Source: Cyanophora paradoxa
Taxonomy: Eukaryota; Glaucocystophyceae; Cyanophorales; Cyanophoraceae
Length of the DNA: 64,000 nt
Assembly (NCBI GenBank): GCA_004431415.1
Contig: QPMI01000437.1
Location: 248,001-312,000 of the forward strand
Direction of reading: 5' to 3'
A model generated the notes under the pieces. It ran no database searches. It had not been told where the DNA came from and saw only the letters and a program-made list of their open reading frames with translations. How positions within the stretch are numbered: the stretch's first letter is position 1; every line of letters starts with the position of its first letter. Below, one piece after another: positions 43,024 through 53,394 of this stretch. The translations under genes and the position numbers were made by a program.

Positions 43024-44568
43024 ATGTCGCCGCCATGCCCGGCGAACGACGTAGACCGTGCTTGCGCGACGCTCGCCGGCGCCCAGGCCCCGCGGGCCCA
43101 CGCCCCCGCCCCCTTTCCCCCGGACTGGGCCCAAAGGGCGCCCACCTGGACTCCTCCCCCCCCGAGGCCGGTACAGAAGCGTGTACGCTCGGACCCCCTG
43201 CCCCCCCGTCCGCAGTCCGAGCCAGACGAGGCCCGCCCGGACCCGGCCTTCAAGCCGGCCCCTGCCCTCCCGCTTCAGCGCCCCGCCCCCGCCCTCCGGC
43301 TCCAGCGCCCCGCCCCGCCCTCCGGCTCCAGCGCCCCGCCCCCGCCCTCCGGCTCCAGCGCCCCGCCCCGCCCCCAGCTCCAGCGCCCGCCCCCCCCCAG
43401 CTCCAGCGCCCCGCCCCGCCCCCCAGCTCCAGCGCCCCGCCCCGCCCTCCGGCTCCAGCGCCCCGCCCCCGCCCCCCAGCTCCAGCGCCCCGCCCCCGCC
43501 CCCAGCTCCAGCGCCCCGCCCCCGCCCTCCGGCTCCAGCGCCCCGCCCCCGCCCTCCGGCTCCAGCGCCCCGCCCCCGCCCTCCGGCTCCAGCGCCCCGC
43601 CCCCGCCCTCCGGCTCCAGCGCCCCGCCCCCGCCCTCCGGCTCCAGCGCCCCGCCCCCGCCCCCCAGCTCCAGCGCCCCGCCCCCGCCCCCCAGCTCCAG
43701 CGCCCCGCCCCCGCCCTCCGGCTCCAGCGCCCCGCCCCCGCCCTCCGGCTCCAGCGCCCCGCCCCCGCCCCCCAGCTCCAGCGCCCCGCCCCCGCCCCCA
43801 GCTCCAGCGCCCCGCCCCCGCCCTCCGGCTCCAGCGCCCCGCCCCCGCCCCCCAGCTCCAGCGCCCCGCCCCCGCCCCCAGCTCCAGCGCCCGCCCCCGC
43901 CTCCGGCTCCAGCGCCCCGCCCCCGCCCCCAGCTCCAGCGCCCCGCCCCCGCCTCCGGCTCCAGCGCCCCGCCCCGCCACCCCTCTAAGTGCCCCGCCGC
44001 CCTAGCGCCCCGCCGCTCCCTCGCGCCCTTCCCCCGTCGCCCCAGCGCCCCGCCGCCCCCCAGTGCCCTTCCCACGTCACCCCTCTCAGCGCCCCGCCGC
44101 CCTAGTGCCCCGCTGCTCCCCCGTGCCCTTCCCCCGTCGCCCCCGGCGCCCTCCGCCCCCAGCGCCCTTCCGCCGCCGCTTCCCCAGGGCCCCGCCCCAG
44201 TGCTCCTCCACCCCTTAGCCCCCCGCCCTTTGCCCCGGCCCCCAGCGCCCCGCCCCGCCGCCCCCAGCGCCCCGCCCCCGCCGCCCTCTAGCGCCCTGCC
44301 CCGACCCTCGGCGCCCCGCCCCGCTCCCGGCCCGTCACCCTCCCCGCCCGCCCCGCCCCGCCCGCCCCCAGCTCCCCGACCCCAGCGCCTCACCCCGCCA
44401 CCCTCCAGCGCTCCGTGTACCCCACTCCCTGCCCTTCTCCCCCTCCCTACGCCTCGCCCCCCGCCGACCCCCAGCACCCCGTGCGCCTCGCCTCCCCCCT
44501 CCCCCCCTCTCTTCCACAGGGCCAAGGACACCAACGCATCAGGCCCTCCTAAAGCTGTAGATCGATAG
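43024..44568 (+). CDS. Low-complexity Pro/Ser/Ala-rich ORF inside the retro-insertion
   Basis: ATG at 43,024 opens a 514-codon frame. A short complex N-terminus (MSPPCPANDVDRACATLAGA) precedes about 240 residues of APPPPSGSS nonapeptides, then a degenerate Pro-rich tail ending NASGPPKAVDR. All three plus frames and the minus strand are also largely open because of the repeat, so length alone is no evidence of coding. A disordered ORF1-like or host-derived product is possible; function unknown. Confidence 0.3.
   Translation: MSPPCPANDVDRACATLAGAQAPRAHAPAPFPPDWAQRAPTWTPPPPRPVQKRVRSDPLPPRPQSEPDEARPDPAFKPAPALPLQRPAPALRLQRPAPPSGSSAPPPPSGSSAPPRPQLQRPPPPSSSAPPRPPAPAPRPALRLQRPAPAPQLQRPAPAPSSSAPPPPSGSSAPPPPSGSSAPPPPSGSSAPPPPSGSSAPPPPSGSSAPPPPPSSSAPPPPPSSSAPPPPSGSSAPPPPSGSSAPPPPPSSSAPPPPPAPAPRPRPPAPAPRPRPPAPAPRPRPQLQRPPPPPAPAPRPRPQLQRPAPASGSSAPPRHPSKCPAALAPRRSLAPFPRRPSAPPPPSALPTSPLSAPRRPSAPLLPRALPPSPPAPSAPSALPPPLPQGPAPVLLHPLAPRPLPRPPAPRPAAPSAPPPPPSSALPRPSAPRPAPGPSPSPPAPPRPPPAPRPQRLTPPPSSAPCTPLPALLPLPTPRPPPTPSTPCASPPPSPPLFHRAKDTNASGPPKAVDR
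43262..43975 (+). repeat. 27-bp GC satellite, about 26 copies
   Basis: Unit GCCCCGCCCCCGCCC plus either TCCGGCTCCAGC or CCCAGCTCCAGC. The two variants occur in an irregular order, giving a readable two-letter pattern along the array. Strong C-over-G strand bias. It lies within the retro-insertion. Confidence 0.9.
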
Positions 44569-44953
44569 CTCACAGCTAGGATAAGATAGCAGGACGTCTT
44601 CCTTCTATGCCGCAGAGCATTTGCGCTAGCCTAGGCGCCCCCCCGGTCGACGTCACCGACGGGGCGGCGGTTGTTGTCCTTAATACGAACATTGCCCGGT
44701 TGGGCTTTTGCAAAAAATATACAAGACGGGCGTCAGCGCTAGCGGCAGTAGGCCCGATTACGAGCCTTCGGGATCGTCCTTTACAGAGGGAATTCGAAAA
44801 TTATTATGATCAGGACCCATGGCATGTGCATTTCGATTCTAGATCTGCGGCCGCGGCGAGTCGCAATTAGAACTTCGGAACAGCGTTCCCATTCAAGCAC
44901 TACGCGTACGTGCAATTGACATTGCGTACCATGTATACGTAGATCAAAGCGGC

Positions 44954-46034
44954 TTAAGCATCCTCGACGTAGAGAGTGGCCTGGCTGGCCTCTGCAGCGA
45001 TGTCGGCGAGCTCCGCGTCAAAGTCGGCGTCGATGTCGTCGTCGGCGAACAAGAACCCGTCCATATCCTCCTCTGGCATGGCCTACTCGCGATCGGATCG
45101 GGATTCGAAATCAGGTGCGAGTCATTCGCACGGACGCGATATATCTTGATTGCGACTGGCGAGCTATAGCTGTATAGCTACAGCAAGCCGCTGAGATTCT
45201 AGATCTGCATGCGCACCTGGGTCTCCGAGTCCAGCTGTAAGGCAGTACTTGCTTGGTTCAGCTTGTACTTCTCGAAGCCGCTGCGCATATGCATGCAGAT
45301 TAATATATATTCAGATCTAGATCTTGTCATTGAACTGCGGGGAGAGAATCGAATTCTGAGAGAATCACACACGCACTAGTCGTTGAACTGCGGAGAAAAC
45401 GAGCGGGAAGAAGCAGTGTACATGTATCAAGGCAACTGTCACGAATATATATATATATATATATATATTGGGAAGCTCACGAATCCTTTCGACAGTTCCC
45501 AGCAGGTATCAATCAACTTGTTTGGCTGGTGTGGGGCATTGGTGAGTTTCAGGATGTAGCCATTCTCGCACGATGTTTTTGTCCCGTTTGGCAGTGTCTT
45601 TGGCTTGCAGAGCTCTGCGCAACAACGCTAGCATTAGTATACGCGAACCAGACGTCTCTGAAACAAGTTCGGGAGAACGCACCTATTGATTCCGTGGTAC
45701 TATATTCGAAGCACATGCTTGAGAGAGAAGTCTTCATTATGTTGGGGAGCGTCCACCACTTTCCATGTGGACTTGACCCAATGGTTACGTCGAAAAGCTT
45801 TCCCTGGCACTGCGCCCTGTCAAGCGGCCGCGGGCTGCAAAGTTAACGGCGACGAACGAAAACTCGACTCACGTCGGCGTTCTCGAAAAATTGGACTACA
45901 GATAGCCCGTTGTTGTCCGTTACGTCAGAAACACATTTGGCGTCGTATTTAGGCTTCATGACAGCTCCCCCCTGGTAGGTATATAGGACGTTCTTCACAT
46001 ACTTTTCCGGGTTTTGGAGCGCATATTGAGCCAT
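44954..46034 (-). CDS. Unknown protein with acidic C-terminal tail, left copy of a divergent pair
   Basis: Minus-strand exons: 46,034 to about 45,872 (MAQYALQNPEKYVKNVLYTY...VVQFFENAD, donor GTGAGT); about 45,825-45,690 (QCQGKLFDVTIGSSPHGKWW...SMCFEYSTTESI, donor GTGCGT); about 45,618-45,470 (ELCKPKTLPNGTKTSCENGY...LIDTCWELSKGF); about 45,290-45,224 (GFEKYKLNQ...LQLDSETQ); last exon 45,082-44,954 (AMPEEDMDGFLFADDDIDAD...LYVEDA, stop). Frames close across the junctions I checked. The last exon is identical to that of the right copy. The acidic tail resembles the disordered tails of single-stranded-DNA-binding proteins, and the LDSETQ exon could be a last beta strand, but this is only a suggestion. 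Family not recognised. Confidence 0.6.
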
Positions 46035-48390
46035 CCTGGACCTGCAGCTGTGCGCGCAGAAATGTAGGCACCCGTCAGCTGCAGCACAAGTTGCGCATCG
46101 ATATCGATGTTATGATTAGCGACTCGGCGCAGGTTTCTTAAGCTTCCGATGTCAGCGCACGCATATGCATGTGCGCACCTGCCGTTGAAAGCTCAGCGGC
46201 TGCACTGCAGCTGACCCGCCTGCTGTGAAGGCTGCAGCTACCGGTGCCGCAGACTGGCCAGTGGTCACTACTAGGCTAGTCACTACGATACTACAAGGCT
46301 ATGATATTGGACCTCACTGGGCGCAGCCCTAGTCGTGAGTCTCGTGAGTCGTGATCATCCCATGCCATATGCATGATGCATGATTTCGATGATCATGAGT
46401 CGTGGCTCGTACGTGATCGTGCCACGCGCGCCGCACGGCGAGTCGTGAATCGTGAATCGTGACTCGACGGTGAGTCGGACTACTGGAGAACTAGAAATAT
46501 TTAGTACCGCCGGGCACTAAATTACCGCGGCATAAATTACCGCGTTTTAAAACCCGGCCTGCCATAGAACAAAATACCGCGGTATCAATTAAATTACCGC
46601 GTTTTAAAAAACTTATAGGGGGTACTGTATATGGAGCAACTTAGCAGCTGGTTTTTACCGCGGTACCAAATTACCGTGTTTTTACAAATTCTCGGCGCGG
46701 TAATTTGGTACCGCGGTACTAGTAATGTGTTCTACGGTACTAGTGGGCTGCATGTTTATAGTACTAAAAAGTTTTTTGGCTATTTATATTTATAGCGCTA
46801 GCATGGCGAGCTTTTCGAACATTAGTACTATTTCGCGTTAAGTAGTACTAGTAGGCTAGCCTAGTAGTAGCCTAGTAGTAGCCTACCATCACCTCTTTGG
46901 AGTAGGCTGCGAGTCTGTGTATTTTTGGACAGGTACTTCCGACATGATCATAAGCACCGACAGCGGCGCCGGCTAGCCGGGCTACTACTAGCCTACTAGG
47001 CTAGCCTAGTACTACTCAGTGACTGTAGGAATCACAGTAGGATTGCTTTTTTAGCCGATGCTTTAAATTGCCGTATATTGCCGAGAGGCCGCATGCAATC
47101 GGCAATTTTAAGACACGGTAGGGCCAAACAGCCGTTTTTGTTTGGCTCTGACATTGGCTCAATAGAAATTCAGAGTTTCGGCAAAATATCGCCATGGCAA
47201 CTTGGCAATGCCGGTTTTGCCAAGTTGGTCCAATTCGGCAATTTAACTAGTCGAGTACGCGGCAATCATTGAATGATCATGAGTCCCCCAATTGCAAGTT
47301 TGCAACTTGGCATTGTTGGCAATGACACGCTGTGTCAGCCTGTGTGTCAGTGTGACACGCCGGCACTAGTACTAGTACTGCCGCGGCAGCATGCAGTAGG
47401 ACTGTAGGAGTCTGTTACCGTCTGTAAACTGTAAAACATGCAATATCCAGCGTCACGTTATTTCGGCAAAACCCGAAAAATGCGCCGAAATTGTGGTTCG
47501 TCAGCATCATATTTTCGGTAACACAGCCAGTCCGCCTAGGCGGCGGGTACATTGTTCCCTCTTCGGGCGAATTCTGCCATACATCTGCACAATTCTGGCA
47601 GATTCAAATATTCGGCGTCGCGAGGCTTAACGCCGAATATTAAGTGCCGCCGGAGATTTCATGTTTTACAGTATACGTACTGACTCTGCACTGAGTCTGC
47701 AGCCAGTACTACGGTAGGACCCTACCGTATAATACAATAATATGACGGGCACTTTACTATTTCGGTACCAAATTATGTCGCTTCGGACGCGAAACAACGA
47801 CATAATTTGGGACCATCATAGTAGGGCACGCTCAGTGGTACCCCATCAAATTTACCGTCCCATACAAGCCTGAAAATTATATGACGACATGATTTGGGGC
47901 CGTCAAGAGAAGGGTCAAGTTGTTTTACGACATATATGCATATAAATATCATAGTAAATTTTAAATATGTCCGCAATATTTTTGTGTTACACGGCCGTGG
48001 GGCGGCGTGGCCCATTGGGCCCGTGACGTCGACCGCGGCCGGTGGTCCGTACTACTCCGTAGTAGCTTACTATAGTAGAGTCCGTACGCGTAGTCGCAGA
48101 CTCGCCGAGTCGCACAGACTCAGAGACTCGCAGCACTCACTGAGTCAGTGACTGTCGCACTGTCACAGGCTGTCGCAGTGCTGAGCCTCGGAGAGTCCTA
48201 GTCACCGAGTAACTTAGTAACTTAGTAACGGGCCGGATCATCGGATCGTTGGAAGTCGATCGATATATATCGTGGCCGGACTGCAGCTGAGCAGCCTGTC
48301 ATTTTTGAAGGTGCGCGCAGAAAAGCCGTTCATGATCAGCGCCAGCGCGGCCGCGGCTAGCGCTGCCGCGCGCAGTGCCGCGCACTGCAT
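46035..48390. other. Spacer between the divergent gene pair; AT- and palindrome-rich
   Basis: No supported gene. It probably contains the promoters of both flanking genes. Several ACCGCGG foldbacks (46,500-46,750), an inverted repeat AAATTATGTCG-N15-CGACATAATTT near 47,771-47,807, repeated CGGCAA words at 47,080-47,260, and X.X'.X chains such as the one at 47,365-47,379. Confidence 0.5.
46656..46718. repeat. Small foldback, same family as 38,120-38,191
   Basis: TACCGCGGTACCAAATTACCG (46,656-46,676) is perfectly complementary to 46,698-46,718. The spacer contains TTTTTACAAATT, the reverse complement of the spacer word in the first copy, so the element is in the opposite orientation. Confidence 0.85.
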
Positions 48391-49361
48391 GTGAGCAGCA
48401 TCTCAGTGTCTGAATACGGGTGCCAATGCCCAGAGTTTTCACGAATGGCCTCCGCCAGATTCTTCACGGATGCCGACGTGAGTTATCCCAACTTTTCTTG
48501 TTCAGTCAGCGCGTGGGACTCTTGCTCAGTCAGCGCGCGCAGCAAAAAGGGACGCAGGAGGTTTACCAGGATCAGGAGAAAGGATGGACCGATCTCAGCG
48601 ATTCTCTCAAGAAAAACGTGAGCTCCTTCTGTGCAGGCGCGAAGGACAAAATCAGTGCGTTAGCGCCCGCCGTCATCATGCGTGCAAGCTGTTGTCTGAT
48701 CCGGATCCGTCGATTCCGCAGCTCTTTGCAAACCTGCCTACGTCGGCAAACGCACCATAGTTGATGGTCGGGGCAACCAGACGGTGGAGGATATCTGGAC
48801 AGCTTGCGAGGACGGGATAACCAAGGCTCTTGAAAACACACGTACAGGGTGGCTGTCGCAAAAGTGCGAAAACCTGACAGGCTCGGTGCGCACCCCGAGC
48901 TCGAGGGCCCTGGGGCCTTCACAGCTCGCGATTGACGATCTCCCTGATACAAATGCATGCCATTTAATCCAGGACAACGATTCGTACGTCTTCGTTTACA
49001 TTTGCCCATCTTGAGCCACTTGTTCATCGTTCAAATCACTGAATTGTCTCAGGTACGTAAAGTTCAAGATTGAACAAATTCAGCTGCTGGACTCGGAGAC
49101 CCAGGTGCAGATCTAGAATCTCAGCGGCTTGCTGTAGCTATACAGCTATAGCTCGCCAGTCGCAATCAAGATATATCGCGTCCGTGCGAATGACTCGCAC
49201 CTGATTTCGAATCCCGATCCGATCGCGAGTAGGCCATGCCAGAGGAGGATATGGACGGGTTCTTGTTCGCCGACGACGACATCGACGCCGACTTTGACGC
49301 GGAGCTCGCCGACATCGCTGCAGAGGCCAGCCAGGCCACTCTCTACGTCGAGGATGCTTAA
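48391..49361 (+). CDS. Unknown protein with acidic C-terminal tail, right copy of the divergent pair
   Basis: Plus-strand exons parallel those of the left copy: ...MASARFFTDAD before a GTGAGT donor at about 48,479; about 48,544-48,670 (QEVYQDQEKGWTDLSDSLKK...SFCAGAKDKISAL); about 48,759-48,885 (VDGRGNQTVEDIWTACEDG...LSQKCENLTGS); about 49,053-49,104 (YVKFKIEQIQLLDSETQ); last exon 49,233-49,361 (43 codons with stop, identical to the left copy). The upstream body is only distantly similar to the left copy (KGWTDLSDSLKKNVSSFC against GKWWTLPNIMKTSLSSMC), while the tail exon and 3' flank are almost identical. The first exon and start are uncertain. Confidence 0.55.
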
Positions 49362-49899
49362 GCCGCTTTGATCTACGTATACATGGTACGCAATGTCAAT
49401 TGCACGTACGCGTAGTGCTTGAATGGGAACGCTGTTCCGAAGTTCTAATTGCGACTCGCCGCGGCCGCAGATCTAGAATCGAAATGCACATGCCATGGGT
49501 CCTGATCATAATAATTTTCGAATTCCCTCTGTAAAGGACGATCCCGAAGGCTCGTAATCGGGCCTACTGCCGCTGACGCCCGTCTTGTATATAAATATAT
49601 ATATATATATACGTATATACGTATCTTATAATACGCGCTCCGAAAAATTTACCAAGCTTGAGTCCGACATCGCGCATTCAAGCTCTAGCGCGAAACCTAG
49701 GCCTAGACTATGCGATGTCACGGCCCTGCAGCTGGGTCAGAACTATGCGCGATCTAGATCTCCGAGGCTCGGCGGCATGATCATGTGATGCCGAAAGGGA
49801 CGGGTCCCGGGGCGGGGGCGGGCCCCGCACGGGGGGCGGGCGGAGCGGGCGGGCCCGGGGGCGGAGGGAGCGGGCGGGGGCGGGCCGAAGGCCCCTCGA
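49085..49899. repeat. Right arm of the large inverted repeat
   Basis: Reverse complement of the left arm (42,251-45,231 without its insertion). It shows the empty site for the 2.17 kb insertion, near 49,580-49,595. Confidence 0.92.
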
Positions 49900-50041
49900 G
49901 GGGCGAAGGCCTAGGGCCAGGGGCGCGGCGATCTTGCATAGAGTACAGGGATCTTACATTTATAACTCATTTCATTGGCTAGAGCTCTAGAGCGGCCTCG
50001 GCGGGGCGGGGCGGGACGGGCCGGGGCGGGGCGGGGGGCAC

Positions 50042-52330
50042 CGTCGGCGTCGAGGCTGAAGCACTGCTCGGCGGCCCCCGAGATGGCGTTCGCCGTCTGC
50101 GCGGGCGGACGGGCGGGGGGGGGGGGGGAGGGGGGGGGGAGGGCGGGCGGGGTGCCGGCTAGCGCCCGATCGGAATTTTATCTCGGTCTCGGCCTCTCGA
50201 CCGACTCGATCGGACCATTGTAAAATATCTTGGGCGGGGCGGGGCGGGGCGGGACGGAGCGGGGCGAGACGTTGGATCTTTTAGCTCCTTTTATCCAGGG
50301 CCCTTAGCTCCCTTTATCTATCTTGGACGGGGCGGAGCGGGGCGGGGCGGGGCGGGACGGGGCGCGCGGGGCGGGGCGGCTCGGACCATGAAGACGATGG
50401 GGATGCGGCGGCGGGGCCGCGCCCCCGCCTCGGCCTCCGGATCCAGCCCCCGAATCTTCCGCGTCGCCTCCCGCCCGTCCATCTGCAGAGGCGGTTTGAA
50501 ATTCCGAGTTCGATCCACCAGGGCCCTTGGCACCCTTTATCTATCTTAAATTAACCGGAACCTTCAGCTCTTTTTATCTCAAATGTAAAAGAGCCCTTAG
50601 CACTAGAGACCTTAGCTCCTATGATCTTAAGCAGCCGCGGCGCGCCCACCTAGCACGCGTACCCCCGCAGATCAGCTGCAGGCTCCCTCGAAACCCCGGA
50701 AAACGCTCCGCCGGCGCCAGCCAGCCCGCCTGGAAGAACTGCCTCCGCTGCCCCGGCCGCCGCCACCGCCGCTAAAGCCGACAGCTCCGCCCCCTCCCAA
50801 GCCGAGCAACCCCCGAAAGCCCCGCAGTATACTCCACTATCTCCCAGACCTGTGCGCCATATGTGGCTGCCGCCGCATCCACCACGACGCTATCTCCCCC
50901 ACTGGCCCGGCCCGTCTCCCGACTTTGCTCTGCCCATCCAAGTACGCCCGCCAGCTTCTGAGCTCGTCATTGCGTCTCTCAGCCACATATCACTTTCTCC
51001 ATGTCGACCCCTCGGGACACGGCATCCTGAAGTACAAAGGCTAGCGAGCAAGCCTCTAGGAGGCCTGGGGGGGGGGGGGGGGGGGGGGGGAGGGGGGGGC
51101 GGGGATGGGAGGGGAGGGGGCGCAGGTCTCGGAGCCACGGCGTCTCGCCAAGCTGGTCGGAGCTGGACTTCGAACGGCGGCGGCGACGACGGGTACGACG
51201 ACACTGCGGACCTCTTCCTCCTACTGCACCTCCTCCATTAGTAAATAGAGCCGAGCGCACCACGGCCACGCATTAGGAGACATCAAGCGGGCATCTTGGA
51301 CCGTGCAGCTCACCGTGCCAGGCTCACTGCTAGAGGACCGGCGCATATTATGTTCTGGAGGTGACTCGGTAGACTACAGCTAAAGCCCCAGCTCGACACG
51401 ACTAGTAGCTGTAGCACTCTTGTCATCTATCTCCTCCTGCAGTCAGCATCCCAGTATCCGGTAGGCGAGGAGCGGGGGACTGTTGTCAAGTGTGTACGAA
51501 TGCAACAGACTTTCCAAAAAAATTAGCTCCTATGATCTTAAATTTACTGGATCCCTTGGCTCCTTTAATTTTATCATCGAATCTTGCGTGGCGCACGACG
51601 GGCATCTATCTCCTGGTCCATGAGGACGGGGCGCACGAGGGCGAAGCCACGTCTTATCCTAGACCCCTCTATCTTAGATTCGCTGGGTCCCTTAGCTCCT
51701 TTTATCTTTGATTCTCATAGGGCGCACGAGGGGCATTTCTTGGTCCATAAGGACGAGGCCGAAGGCGGCGGGGTCGGCGGCGTAGGCGCGCAGGCCCTCG
51801 AGCCCGTTGCCCGCCACCGTCACTTTGTGGCCCGCAGCCTCCAGCATCCTCCGCGCCACCAGCACGCTGCGGGGCGGGCCGCGGGGCTCAGTTGAGGCTT
51901 CTAAGACGTCCAAGACTTCTAAGACTTCTTAAATATCAGATAGCCGTCGGATACGAGCGCCCTGCTAGGGTGCACTGGCCATGGGTGGCGTTGTCCTCTA
52001 AAAGACTAATTATAAGACTTCTAGACATCTAGGCTAAGATCGATAGAAATCAGGTAGATAGCTAAGATTCGGGATCAATTCGCACTTTGTGGCGTTGTCC
52101 TCGACGAGGAGGACTGAGACGGGCTCGCGGGCGCGCGGCGGGGCCGCCGATCGCGAGCGCCGGCCCCGCACCGCCGCCTCCGCCGCCTCCGCCTCGGGCT
52201 CGGGCTCTGCCTTGGACCCGGCCCCGGCCTCGCCGGGCGCCGGGGCGCCCCGCGCCAGGTCCCGCTGGACGATCGCGAGGGCCTGCCAGGCTGCAGCGCC
52301 CGCTGCATCTCCCTGCGAACGAAGGCGAAG
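50042..52330 (-). CDS. Response-regulator receiver (REC) domain of a hybrid sensor kinase, partial
   Basis: Minus-strand exons in order: linker VQRDLARGAPAPGEAGAG followed by EPVSVLLVEDNATK (about 52,090-52,270; acidic E-D pair); VARRMLEAAGHKVTVAGNG...AFGLVLMDQEMP (about 51,720-51,870; phospho-acceptor Asp in LVLMDQEMP); MDGREATRKIRGLD...RIPIVFM (about 50,390-50,480); TANAISGAAEQCFSLDADG (50,042-50,096). Together they cover REC from the acidic pair to the conserved T/S of beta-4; the final Lys (expected in a YLxKP motif) is not found. The missing 3' exon would lie where the large inverted repeat begins. No kinase core is attached upstream. A LINE copy sits in the intron between the second and third exons. 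Confidence 0.72.
50641..51522 (+). mobile_element. LINE-like element, 5'-truncated copy (L2) with 19-bp target duplication
   Basis: TTAGCTCCTATGATCTTAA is found at 50,622-50,640 and 51,523-51,541. Between them lie the last ~130 codons and the 3' UTR of the L1 element, ending CTTTCCAAAAAAA. A 5' truncation, A tail and long target duplication are the standard signature of LINE retrotransposition. Coding remnants: KNCLRCPGRRHRR, CAICGCRRIHHDAIS, GHGILKYKG stop. Inserted in an intron of the minus-strand REC gene, in antisense orientation. Confidence 0.88.
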
Positions 52331-52766
52331 AAAAAGCTCAGAGGCGAGGGGGAGGGGGAGAATTAACCGTTTCTGAGTAGGATGTACGAACATCCGATCC
52401 GATGATCGATGTCAGTATACGTACTAGGGGCCCGGCCGCGTTTGGCGCGCCGGGGGTCACCGGGTGCAAGGGGGGAACCGGGATCTAATGAAAGAGTCGT
52501 AGTGGCACGGACATGCACGGGGCAGATCTAGATCGACCCCGGCCCAGCGCGCGCGGCAGGTTGAAGTGTAAAGGTACACACAGAGTATATATGATTGAAA
52601 AAAATAGAAAAGGCCCATTAAGCAGATGGTGCGATCAAACGGAATAAAGAAAAGCCTGAATGAAAGGCCAGATTCAGCGCACTGTATATGAAAGATTGTT
52701 CTGGAGCGGAAAAACGCTGCACATGAACCGTGTTCGCACGGCCTACCGCTAACCCTGTACAGCTGG

Positions 52767-53394
52767 CTAAAAGATGATGGTGCTGTCTGCAGAGGGCTCG
52801 CCGTAAACATAGGCGATCCAGGCCTTCTGGAGGGGGTCGGGGCGGAAGTCGAACATGGGGGTGAGCGGCAGCCAGCGGCGCCGGTCGTGAAGAGAGCCGT
52901 CCTGCGAGAGCATGGTGAGGCGGCCCGCCGGCGCCGCCTCGAGCGCCCGCAGAGCCACGCGGCTGGCGCGCTGCTCGCTCCCGCCGCGCATCTGGTAGAC
53001 AAGGTCTTGAATTTCGATATCCGCGAGGCCGGCGTCACGGAGGCGCTTGAGGACTCCCATGTGGAGGTCCTCGATCGCAGGCCTGCCGTGGCAATCATGA
53101 ACAGAGGTCAGCTATGGGCGGTCCACTTGAATGAATTTTCGCGCACCCGACAAAGCGAACGACGAAGCGATGCTGCCGCGCAGCCGCGAGTGCTTCGACG
53201 GTCGCTAAAGCGAAGGCGACGGCTTGCTCGCGCGTGGGGGGGAAGCCAGCCCGGTCGGCCGCGGGGAGCTCGCGGACGACGATGAGCAGCGGCGTCTCAG
53301 CCGCTCCGAGCACGGACACGAGACCGCCGACGTCGGGGGCCGCTCCAGACGGCCAGGTGGACGCGGCGTGCCGGTATCCGTCCGGCGGGAGCAC
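52767..53394 (-). CDS. Unknown protein, C-terminal exons
   Basis: Two minus-strand exons: one at about 53,210-53,394 (LPPDGYRHAASTWPSG...VSVLGAAETPLLIVVRELPA, then REQAVAFALATVEALAA), and a last exon at about 52,767-53,080 (GVLKRLRDAGLADIEIQDLV...LEAAPAGRLTMLSQDG, ending EPSADSTIIF and stop). Composition, mixed hydrophobicity and codon bias look like a genuine alpha/beta protein. I do not recognise the family. Upstream exons were not found; the right side quickly reaches the segmental duplication. Confidence 0.55.

Larger units (their letters stand above)
42544..44716 (+). mobile_element. 2.17 kb retro-insertion flanked by 16-bp target-site duplication
   Basis: ATATACAAGACGGGCG occurs at 42,528-42,543 and again at 44,717-44,732. 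The right arm of the inverted repeat (about 49,580-49,595) contains the uninterrupted site, so this is a true insertion made after the arms were duplicated. The inserted DNA ends GGGCTTTTGCAAAAA, a short A tail, on the plus strand. A long target duplication plus A tail is the mark of target-primed reverse transcription (LINE machinery). The insert has no RT, so it is non-autonomous or a retrocopy. Confidence 0.85.
42251..45231. repeat. Left arm of a large inverted repeat (split by a 2.2 kb insertion)
   Basis: 42,251-42,543 and 44,733-45,231 together are the reverse complement of 49,085-49,899. The outer boundary is at CGAGGGGCCTTCGG (left) and GGCCCCTCGA (right). The inner boundary decays gradually in the coding exon LDSETQ. 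Identity is very high, with small indels, two of them X.X'.X. Confidence 0.92.

Noticed and set aside
42970-44573. Five overlapping long ORFs on both strands over the 27-bp satellite
   Set aside because: All arise from a repeat unit with length divisible by three and no stop in any frame; only one was kept, at low confidence.
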